Both the position numbers and the translations under genes were made by a program. Under the pieces are notes generated by a model. That model did no database searches, was not told the DNA's origin, and saw only the letters and a program-made list of their open reading frames with translations. This document shows positions 47,297-54,843 of a DNA stretch of 64,000 nucleotides, in pieces; the stretch's first letter is position 1; each line of letters begins with the position of its first letter. Source of the DNA: Sphingomonas_R arantia (GTDB taxonomy: Bacteria; Pseudomonadota; Alphaproteobacteria; Sphingomonadales; Sphingomonadaceae); assembly GCF_042682045.1 (NCBI RefSeq), contig NZ_JBHUGS010000005.1:310001-374000 (forward strand), read 5' to 3'.

Positions 47297-48595
47297 TCAG
47301 ACCATGACCTTGGCGTACAGCGCCGCCAGCCGGTCGCGGTAGGCAGCGTCGGAGAAGAGCTCCGCACGCACTTTGCCCTCTGCCGCAAGATGGGCACGCA
47401 AAGCGTCGTCCCCGTCGAGCCGCTTCAGCCCCTCGGCGATCGCCGAAATATCGTGCGGATCGACCAGTAGCGCGGCATCGCCCGTGACCTCCGGGATCGC
47501 GCCTGCGGTCGACGACAGGACGGGCGTACCGAGCGCCATTGCCTCGAGCACCGGCAGGCCGAACCCTTCGTAGAGCGACGGAAACGACACCGCCCGCGCG
47601 CCGCGAATTAGCCGCAACAACATCCGCTGCGGCAGATAGTCGATCTGCATCACCGCCGGGCTCGCCTGGACGCCCGGGATCGACCCGTTCGGCACCTGCC
47701 GCGCGGACTCATGTCCCCACGGGCGTCCGACGATCACCAACGGCGTCGCAGAGCGGGTCGACAGATAGGCTTCGATCAGGCGCTGGACGTTCTTCTTGGG
47801 CTCCACCGCGCCGTAGAACAGAAAATAGCCGCGGTGACGCAGGCCGAAGCTGCCCTCGACGATCGCGGCGTCCTCCGCCGGGTCGGCCGCGGGCGTCCGG
47901 AACGCCGGCGGCAACGCCTGATAGGTGTTCGTGACGCGCGCCGGATCGAGCGGGAACCACTCGAGCAGGTCACGGCGACTGGCGTCCGACACGGTGCAGA
48001 TATGGTCCGCCCGCGCGATGCAGTCGCGGAGCAGCGCCTGGTAATGCGCCTTGTGATCCAGCGTCGCGTGCGGGAACTTCAGCGGTACGATATCGTGGAT
48101 GGTGTAGACGTTCCGCGCGCCCTCCAGCGTGATCGGCACCGGATAGGTCCAGTGCATGATCTGCGGCGGATCGGGCGTCCGTACCGTCACGAACCGGCCG
48201 GTCCGCGCATAATGACGGTGCGCGATGCCGAACAGCCGGGTGCGCGACACCAGCCGGTCGAACCGCGGGAAACTGTCGGCGAACGCGGCCTTGTCGACGC
48301 GGTCGGTCAGCGGGACCGGATCGAGCGCGATCGGCGCGAACGGGCGGATCGCCTCCCGCGTCCAGCGCGCAGCGAAGGCCAGCCCTTTCCGACGATCGGT
48401 CGGCGGTCGTTGCAGCGTATCGAAGAATCGGACCTCGCGCCCGTCGACCGGGCCGCGCACGTCGAGCCCGAACAGCCCGACCGTCTCATGCCCCATCGCC
48501 CGCAGCGCATGAGCGAGCGTCAGCCCGTAGGTCGCCACCCCGGTCCCGCCCGGCAGCGCGAGGTTATAGCCGTCGATCCCGATGCTGAGCGTCAT
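47297..48595 (-). CDS. GT4 family glycosyltransferase
   Basis: This 432-residue protein has the GT4 start IGIDGYNLALPGGTGVATYG with the donor glycine loop, HWTYPVPITLEGARNVYTIH and, in the C-terminal lobe, VEPKKNVQRLIEAY and SLYEGFGLPVLEAMALG with the catalytic glutamates. It is a retaining glycosyltransferase of the mannosyltransferase type by sequence style. It and the next minus-strand gene are paralogues and are read opposite to the export genes around them. Confidence 0.85.
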   Translation of the reverse strand: MTLSIGIDGYNLALPGGTGVATYGLTLAHALRAMGHETVGLFGLDVRGPVDGREVRFFDTLQRPPTDRRKGLAFAARWTREAIRPFAPIALDPVPLTDRVDKAAFADSFPRFDRLVSRTRLFGIAHRHYARTGRFVTVRTPDPPQIMHWTYPVPITLEGARNVYTIHDIVPLKFPHATLDHKAHYQALLRDCIARADHICTVSDASRRDLLEWFPLDPARVTNTYQALPPAFRTPAADPAEDAAIVEGSFGLRHRGYFLFYGAVEPKKNVQRLIEAYLSTRSATPLVIVGRPWGHESARQVPNGSIPGVQASPAVMQIDYLPQRMLLRLIRGARAVSFPSLYEGFGLPVLEAMALGTPVLSSTAGAIPEVTGDAALLVDPHDISAIAEGLKRLDGDDALRAHLAAEGKVRAELFSDAAYRDRLAALYAKVMV

Positions 48596-48658
48596 GTCGT
48601 TCCATTCCGGCCGCGCCGGACGGCACCGCGATCCTGCCGCACGATTATGCGCGGCCGG

Positions 48659-49819
48659 TCAGCGGCCCGCGGATCGCGCGATGCCATCCGCATACACAGC
48701 GCGCAACCGGGCGGCAAACCGCGCGCGGGAGAAGCGTTCGGCGCGCAGTCGCCCCACCGCGCTCAACCGCGCCCGCAGCCCGGCATCGCCGGCAAGTCGG
48801 GCGATCCCCGCGGCGATGGCGCCCGCGTCGGTCGGATCGACGCCGAGCGCGGCCCCGCCCGCCACTTCGGCCAGCGCACCGGTCGACGATGTCAGTACCG
48901 GCGTGCCGGCGGCCATCGCCTCCACCGCCGGCAGCCCGAACCCCTCGTCCAGCGACGGGAACAGCAGAGCGGTGGCGTGGGCGACCAGATCGGCCAGCCG
49001 GTCCGCCGGAAGATAGGGCAGCCGGACGATGCCCGCCCCGTCCGCCCTTAGGGTGTTCGAAAAGTCCGGACCGACCAGCACCAACGGTTGCGCCACCCCG
49101 CTCCGCCGGTACGCGTCGATCAGCCGGGGCAGGTTCTTGCGCGGCTCGTCGAGCCCGCAATACAGGAAATAGCCCCCCGGCAGGACACCTCCAGCAAGCG
49201 GCTGGGGCACGGACGCCGGCGCCGCATCGACCGCCTGGTAACAGTTGACGACTTGACCCGCGGGGCAGCCGAGCTGCGTCACGATGCGGGCGCGCGCGTC
49301 CTCCGACACCGTCACGATCCGGTCTCCCGCCTGCACGATCCGGGTCAGGACCGCCGCCAGCCGCGTCGGATCGGTCCGCGCGAGCTCAGGCCGCTCGAGC
49401 GGGATGACGTCGTGGACCGTATAGACGTTGATCCAGCCCGCCATCCGGATCGGCACAGGGTAGGTCCAATGGATCAGGCCCGGCCGGACGTCGGGCTGCA
49501 TCCGCAACATCCGCCCATACAGACCAAAATGGACCTGCGCCGCGCGGAACACATGGCGGGCATAAAGCGTCTCCGCCCCGCCTCCATCCGGCGCTCCGCA
49601 AACCCGCACCGCGACGGCACGCGGCGATGCGGCGGTCAGCCAGCGTCCGACCGGCCCGTCGTCATCGTCGCGCAGGATCATCGGCCGCCCGCCGATCATC
49701 GGCAGTGTCGCGGCCAGCGACGCGGCATAGCGCGAAACCCCCGTGCCGCCCGCGCCCAGCATGCGCCCGTCGACGCAGAGCGGAAAGGACGAGGGTACCC
49801 GGTGCATCGCCCATGTCAT
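48659..49819 (-). CDS. GT4 family glycosyltransferase (paralogue)
   Basis: This 386-residue protein shares the layout of its neighbour: GGTGVSRYA glycine loop, IHWTYPVPIRMAGWINVYTV, DEPRKNLPRLIDAY and SLDEGFGLPAVEAMAAG. The shared TYPVPI motif and order point to a tandem duplication. Start ATG 49819 (an ATG four codons later is possible). It is upstream of the other GT4 gene (63-base gap), so both form a two-gene minus-strand unit, divergent from kpsT. Confidence 0.85.
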   Translation of the reverse strand: MTWAMHRVPSSFPLCVDGRMLGAGGTGVSRYAASLAATLPMIGGRPMILRDDDDGPVGRWLTAASPRAVAVRVCGAPDGGGAETLYARHVFRAAQVHFGLYGRMLRMQPDVRPGLIHWTYPVPIRMAGWINVYTVHDVIPLERPELARTDPTRLAAVLTRIVQAGDRIVTVSEDARARIVTQLGCPAGQVVNCYQAVDAAPASVPQPLAGGVLPGGYFLYCGLDEPRKNLPRLIDAYRRSGVAQPLVLVGPDFSNTLRADGAGIVRLPYLPADRLADLVAHATALLFPSLDEGFGLPAVEAMAAGTPVLTSSTGALAEVAGGAALGVDPTDAGAIAAGIARLAGDAGLRARLSAVGRLRAERFSRARFAARLRAVYADGIARSAGR

Positions 49820-49905
49820 CTACGGCTTGGCGCGGTGCGTCCATAGCTTTAAGACCGTCCCCAAGTTGCCTCCGACGGCACCGGTTTCCGAAGTGGCCAG
49901 GCGCA

Positions 49906-50568
49906 ATGATCCAGTTCCAGAATGTCTCCAAGACCTACCATGTCCGCAAGTTCGAGAAGCTCGTCCTCTCCGACCTGAGCTTCGTCCTGCAGAAGGGTGA
50001 ATCGCTCGGCATCTGCGGCGCGAACGGCGCCGGCAAATCGACGTTGCTGCGGCTGATGTCGGGCGTCGAACCGCCGACCACCGGCACCGTGACGCGCCGC
50101 ATGAGCACGTCCTGGCCGCTCGGCTACGGCAGCGCGTTCCAGTCGAGCCTGACCGGCGCCGACAACGCACGGTTTATCGCGCGGATCTACGGTCGGGACA
50201 CCGAGGAACTGCTCGATTATGTCGAGGATTTCGCACAGCTTGGGCCGTATTTCAAACAGCCGGTCTCGACCTATTCGGCCGGCATGGGCGCGCGCCTGGC
50301 GTTCGGCATTTCGCTCGCGATCGACTTCGACTGCTATCTAATCGACGAAGTGACGGCGGCGGGCGACGAGCGGTTTCGCGCGCGCTCGCAGGCGGAACTG
50401 ATGGACCGCCGCAACCGCGCCTCGCTCGTCATGACGTCGCACGACACCGGCACGCTGCTTGCCTATACGACTCGCGGGGCCGTCGTGTACGGGGGCAGCC
50501 TGGTCATGTACGACACGATCGGGGAGGCGGTAGAAGTTCATCAGCGGCTTCAGGCACGCGCATCTTGA
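49906..50568 (+). CDS. KpsT-like polysaccharide ABC transporter ATPase
   Basis: This 220-residue ATPase has Walker A GANGAGKST (residues 38-46), signature YSAGMGARLAFG, Walker B CYLIDEV with an adjacent AGDERF and the H-loop TSHD. It matches the short KpsT class lacking a C-terminal carbohydrate-binding domain, which fits a Kdo-linker capsule rather than an O-antigen exporter. It powers the KpsM-like permease. The longer open frame to 49627 is antisense to the GT4 gene. Confidence 0.92.
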   Translation: MIQFQNVSKTYHVRKFEKLVLSDLSFVLQKGESLGICGANGAGKSTLLRLMSGVEPPTTGTVTRRMSTSWPLGYGSAFQSSLTGADNARFIARIYGRDTEELLDYVEDFAQLGPYFKQPVSTYSAGMGARLAFGISLAIDFDCYLIDEVTAAGDERFRARSQAELMDRRNRASLVMTSHDTGTLLAYTTRGAVVYGGSLVMYDTIGEAVEVHQRLQARAS

Positions 50569-50626
50569 CAGGCACGTCCCGGTCGTCCTTTCCCGTCCGG
50601 ATCGATTTTTGAGGTTTCCGACAGAC

Positions 50627-51784
50627 ATGCCGAATTCCCCGTTCCCGCGCTGCGGTTCCGTTTTCTCCTCGATCGCGATGGCATCGGTCCTGGCGGGGTG
50701 CGCAACCCTGCCCTCCAGCGGCCCGACCGAGCGGCAGATCCGGCGCGGCGCGGAAGCATCGAGCGGGCTTATCAAGTTCGCGATCGTCCCGCTCGACGCG
50801 GCGACGGTGGACCGGTTGCGGCGCGAGGAGACGACGCGCCGGACCAGCGTCGCGACGCTGTCGCAACTGGCGCAGGAAGCGCGCACCGATACGATCGGGC
50901 CCGGCGACGTTCTGACGATCAGCATCTACGAGGTCGGCGTCGCGCTGTTCGGTGGTGCCGTCACACGCGTGGCGGGTGAAGGCTTCGATCCGTCCGCGCG
51001 CAGCGAGACGTTCCCGACGATGGTCGTTGACCGCGAAGGCACGATCCGGCTGCCCTATATCGGCCGGCTGGGCGTTGCGGGCCTGACGCCGTTCGAGGTG
51101 CAGCGCCTGATCGAACAGGGGCTGAAGGGCAAGTCGCAGAGCCCGCAGGCGCTGGTGTCGATCAAGACGAACATCGCCAACACCGTCTATGTCTCCGGCG
51201 ACGTCCGGCGGCCCGGCCGGCTCGAACTGTCGCTGGGGCGCGAACGGCTGCTCGATGCGATTGCCGCCTCGGGCGGGTCGGTCGGCACGTCCGAGGACAC
51301 GCTCATCCGCTTCTCGCGCAACGGGCGCATCGTCGAACAGCGGCTCGGCTTCATCCGGTCCGGCACGCCGGACGATTTGTTCCTGATCCCGGGCGACCGG
51401 GTCGAACTGATCCGCCGCCCGCGCACGTTCGACGTGTTCGGTGCCACCGCCAAGGTGTCGCAAGTCAATTTCGAAACCGGCGAAGTGTCGCTGGCCGAGG
51501 CGCTGGCGCGTGTCGGCGGACCGAACGACGTCCAGGCCGATCCGGCCGCGGTGTTCCTGTTCCGCTACGACGGTATCCCCGACGCCCCCGATGCCGGGCC
51601 GCCGCAGGTGTATCAGCTGAACATGCTGAAGCCGGAAAGCTACTTCGTGGCGCAACGCTTCGCGATGCGCGACCGCGACGTGATCTACATCGCCAACGCC
51701 GCTGCGAACCAGCCGGCGAAGCTCGTCAACATCATCAACCAGCTGTTCTCGCCGTTGGTTACCGCGCGCGCCGTCACGCGCTGA
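50627..51784 (+). CDS. KpsD/Wza-like polysaccharide export lipoprotein
   Basis: This 385-residue protein has a lipoprotein signal ending VLAGCATLP, then the poly-export domain (GPGDVLTISIYEVG, TIRLPYIGRLGVAGLT) and two SLBB-type repeats (TVYVSGDVRRPGRLEL and the FDVFGATAKVSQVNFETGE region). Such proteins form or line the outer-membrane exit pore for capsule. Start ATG 50627. It lies 58 bases after kpsT and completes the export set. Confidence 0.88.
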   Translation: MPNSPFPRCGSVFSSIAMASVLAGCATLPSSGPTERQIRRGAEASSGLIKFAIVPLDAATVDRLRREETTRRTSVATLSQLAQEARTDTIGPGDVLTISIYEVGVALFGGAVTRVAGEGFDPSARSETFPTMVVDREGTIRLPYIGRLGVAGLTPFEVQRLIEQGLKGKSQSPQALVSIKTNIANTVYVSGDVRRPGRLELSLGRERLLDAIAASGGSVGTSEDTLIRFSRNGRIVEQRLGFIRSGTPDDLFLIPGDRVELIRRPRTFDVFGATAKVSQVNFETGEVSLAEALARVGGPNDVQADPAAVFLFRYDGIPDAPDAGPPQVYQLNMLKPESYFVAQRFAMRDRDVIYIANAAANQPAKLVNIINQLFSPLVTARAVTR

Positions 51785-51793
51785 TCCGGACGA

Positions 51794-51826
51794 CCGGGCG
51801 GGATCGGCGATACGCCGCCCGCCCGG
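51794..51826. terminator. bidirectional GC-rich hairpin between kpsD-like gene and hldE
   Basis: CCGGGCGGG and CCCGCCCGG form a perfect 9-base stem with inner GGCG/CGCC, in the 51-base gap between convergent genes. No T-tract is visible, so termination is inferred from strength and position. Confidence 0.55.
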
Positions 51827-51835
51827 CCAGCTTGG

Positions 51836-53290
51836 TCACTCCGCCTGCGCCGCCGCGACGATCCGCGAGGTCGAGTGGCCCTGCGACAGATCGATCAGCA
51901 TCACGCGCCCGCCGCGCGCCTTGACGATGTCGGCCCCCACGACCTGATCCTCGGTATAGTCCGATCCCTTGACGATGATGTCGGGCTGCAACGCGGTGAT
52001 CAGCTCGAGCGGCGTATCCTCGCCGAACAGCACCACCGCCGACACGCCCTTGATCGCGCCCATCACCGCAGCGCGCGCCGCTTCGTCCTGGATCGGGCGG
52101 GTCGGGCCCTTCAGCCGGCGGACCGAATCGTCGGTGTTCAGCGCCATGATCAGCCGGTCGCAGCCGGCCGCCGCCTGCCGGATCAGCGAGACATGGCCCG
52201 GGTGGAGCAGATCGAAACAGCCGTTGGCGAACCCGACGGTCAGCTTTTCCTTCGCCCAGCTCCAGCGCAGCGCCACCGCGCTGTCGAGATCGACGAACCG
52301 CCCATCATTGACCGAGGCCGAGACCGTATCGGCGGCCAGCGACGCGACGAGTTCGTCGCGCGTCACGCTGGCGGTGCCCATGTGCGACACGACGATGCCC
52401 GCCGCGTGGTTGGCCAGCCGCATCCCCTCCGCGATCGACAGCTCCGCCGCGATCGACGCCGCGAGCACCGCCATCACGGTATCGCCGGCACCCGACACGT
52501 CGAACACGTCCTGCGCCACGGTCGCCATGTGCGACGGCGCTCCGTCGACCGGGTAGAAGGACATGCCCTTTTCCGACCGGGTCAGCAGGATCGCCGCACC
52601 GCATGCCGCCTGCGCCTGCGCCACCGCGGCGGCGGCCTCGGCGTCCGTCTCGCACGGCAGGCCGGTCGCGTCGGACAATTCCTTGCGATTCGGCGTCAGG
52701 ATCGATGCGCCGCGATAGATGGTCAGGTCGCGCCGCTTCGGATCGATCAGCACCGGCTTGCCCGCCGCATTGGCATGGTCGATCACCGCGCGCACCAGCC
52801 GGTCGGAACAGACGCCCTTGTTGTAGTCCGACAGGATCACGACGTCGGCCGCATCGATCGCGTCGCGCGCCGCCGCGATGCAGACATCGTCCAGCGCGGG
52901 ATCGTCGATCCCGACATCCTCATGATCGATCCGCACGATCTGCTGATGCGCGCCGATGATGCGCAGCTTCTGCGTCGTCCGGCGGTCCCCGGCGGCGACC
53001 AGCCCGCCGCATTCGATATCGCCCATCTCGCACAGCTTGGCGATCAGCTGATCGCGCGCCACGTCCTGCCCCGTGATCCCGACCAGGCGAACATGGACGT
53101 CAAGCGACGCCAGGTTGGCGGCCACGTTCGCCGCGCCGCCCGGCACCATCCGCTCGGACCGCGCGCGCACGACCGGCACCGGCGCCTCCGGCGAGATCCG
53201 GTTCACGTCCCCCGTGATGTAGCAGTCGAGCATGACATCGCCGACGACGGCGATTTTGCATTTGGGGAAGAGATCCAGAAGCGTCTGCAT
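51836..53290 (-). CDS. hldE: bifunctional heptose-7-phosphate kinase / ADP-heptose synthase
   Basis: This 484-residue protein has the ribokinase-type kinase first (GDVMLDCYITGDVNRISPEAP and DVSGAGDTVMA) and the nucleotidyltransferase after it (ANGCFDLLHPGHVSLI with HxGH). Together with GmhA and GmhB it makes ADP-D-glycero-beta-D-manno-heptose. GmhB is at 60738; gmhA and the epimerase hldD are not in the window. It starts a minus-strand gene apart from the plus-strand assembly genes. Confidence 0.96.
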   Translation of the reverse strand: MQTLLDLFPKCKIAVVGDVMLDCYITGDVNRISPEAPVPVVRARSERMVPGGAANVAANLASLDVHVRLVGITGQDVARDQLIAKLCEMGDIECGGLVAAGDRRTTQKLRIIGAHQQIVRIDHEDVGIDDPALDDVCIAAARDAIDAADVVILSDYNKGVCSDRLVRAVIDHANAAGKPVLIDPKRRDLTIYRGASILTPNRKELSDATGLPCETDAEAAAAVAQAQAACGAAILLTRSEKGMSFYPVDGAPSHMATVAQDVFDVSGAGDTVMAVLAASIAAELSIAEGMRLANHAAGIVVSHMGTASVTRDELVASLAADTVSASVNDGRFVDLDSAVALRWSWAKEKLTVGFANGCFDLLHPGHVSLIRQAAAGCDRLIMALNTDDSVRRLKGPTRPIQDEAARAAVMGAIKGVSAVVLFGEDTPLELITALQPDIIVKGSDYTEDQVVGADIVKARGGRVMLIDLSQGHSTSRIVAAAQAE

Positions 53291-53344
53291 GCGGCACCGA
53301 TCATATTGAGGACGAGGACGAACGAAGGAACCGATCGCGACCCG

Positions 53345-54562
53345 TCAGGCCGCCATCCGTACCGCGTAGAAGAAGCCGTTGGAATGCGGCGGGCTCTGGT
53401 CGAACACTAGGAAACCGCGCCGCAAGAGCGGGGCGACCAGATCGGCCTGCGTCTTGCTGTCGAAAATCCGGTGCCATTCGACCATGAACGCCGAAATCTG
53501 GTCGAGCAGCCCGGCCTTCTCCAGCGATTCGAACACCGCGAACTCCGACCCCTCGCAATCGACCTTCAGCACGATCTTCCGACCCGCGGCGCGCGCCTGT
53601 TCGATCACCGGGCGCAGCATCGTGGCGGTATCGCGCACCGAAACGCGGACCGGCGTGCCGCCCGGCATCGGGACGATGCACATAGATCCGGACGCATCGA
53701 CGTCGGACACTGCGATGGTCCCGTCCCGGTCATGATCGGACAGGCCGATATTGTGCGCCGTGATCTTTTCCGACAAGTCCGGGTTCAGCGCGAAATTAGC
53801 GAGCGCACGATCGAAGGTCGCGCGGAACGGTTCGAAGGAATGAACCTCCTGCACATTGGGCTTGGCGGCGAACATCATCGACACCAGCCCGATGTTCATG
53901 CCGATATCGACGACGCACAGCTCGGCATCGGCGAAGATGTTGTACGCGTTACGGAAAAACACCTCGCCCACGAAATTGAAATCGTCGCGCGTCCGGGCGA
54001 AGAACGAGACATTGTCAACGCGCAGCACGACATTGTCGCCCAGGATCCGCACGGCCGCCCCGTCGCGGTGCAACTGGCGCAACTCCTCGCGGTGCGCGAC
54101 GAAGAACTCGGGCGCGTCCTGATCGTCCGGCTCGGGAAAACGCGCCTCCGCCACCACCTGCGCAGGATCGGCCTCGGGCGAGGTCACCCTCACGACCGGC
54201 CGCTCGTCCGCCACCAGCAGCGGCGCCTTGCCGTTCACCCAGACGCGGAACTCCAGTCGCTGCGTTTCCTTCAACGTGAACGGCAGGACGAACCGCGCCA
54301 TCCCCTGTTGCAGGTTGGACAGCCGGATCTCGCGACGCGCGATCTGTTTCGTGCCCGTGCCGGCGACGACATCGATCACCGCGCAGCGGAAATCCTTGTT
54401 GAACTGCTGATGATCGAGCGGGGCGAGCGCGAATTCGACCACGTAACGGCCCGGTTCGAACTGGAGATAGGGTCCATAGACGGCATGCCCCCTGTCGTTG
54501 GCTGTCTGGATCCAGTCACGGCCGTCGATCTGGACCGGCGAACCAACCGCGGAATTAAGCAC
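53345..54562 (-). CDS. FkbM methyltransferase with N-terminal beta-rich domain
   Basis: This 405-residue protein ends in an FkbM-type SAM methyltransferase (motif I VVDIGMNIG near residues 217-225, HSFEPF and KVDCEGSE). The first about 130 residues are a separate beta-rich region (YLQFEPGRYVVEF, FRVWVNGKAPLLV) not part of FkbM. FkbM enzymes O-methylate sugars in surface glycans. The start is GTG 54562 with SD AAGGTGAG; the in-frame ATG further up is followed by a stop. Confidence 0.85.
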   Translation of the reverse strand: MLNSAVGSPVQIDGRDWIQTANDRGHAVYGPYLQFEPGRYVVEFALAPLDHQQFNKDFRCAVIDVVAGTGTKQIARREIRLSNLQQGMARFVLPFTLKETQRLEFRVWVNGKAPLLVADERPVVRVTSPEADPAQVVAEARFPEPDDQDAPEFFVAHREELRQLHRDGAAVRILGDNVVLRVDNVSFFARTRDDFNFVGEVFFRNAYNIFADAELCVVDIGMNIGLVSMMFAAKPNVQEVHSFEPFRATFDRALANFALNPDLSEKITAHNIGLSDHDRDGTIAVSDVDASGSMCIVPMPGGTPVRVSVRDTATMLRPVIEQARAAGRKIVLKVDCEGSEFAVFESLEKAGLLDQISAFMVEWHRIFDSKTQADLVAPLLRRGFLVFDQSPPHSNGFFYAVRMAA

Positions 54563-54581
54563 GTCTACTCACCTTCGCATG

Positions 54582-54597
54582 ACCGGCGATCGCCGGT
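54582..54597. repeat. 16-base perfect palindrome upstream of fkbM-like gene
   Basis: ACCGGCGATCGCCGGT is a perfect palindrome 20 bases upstream of the FkbM start in the 281-base divergent region. It could be an operator. The rest of the gap (54598-54843) shows no clear promoter or terminator. Confidence 0.4.
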
Positions 54598-54843
54598 TCC
54601 TTGCCCACAAGACGCGGGCGAACGACAAACCGTTCCGCCGCGCCGTCGCTTCCGGCGCCCCCCTCCGCCGGAATGGTCGCAGTCCCTACGCCAAGGGTGC
54701 GCGTCTTTCCAGCACCGCGGTGACGCGCCGCCGCTGGACGGACCCGGACCGGCCCGGTATCCGCCATCGGATATGTTCGGAACCCCGCCATCCCCCGCCC
54801 TGCCCTTGCACCTGACCGTCTCCTGCCGCGGGACGGACGGCCG

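Noticed and set aside
42741..51784. Capsule genes considered as a Wzx/Wzy-type locus
   Set aside because: No flippase or polymerase was found, while KpsC/S/M/T/E/D-type genes are all present, so the ABC-dependent route fits better.
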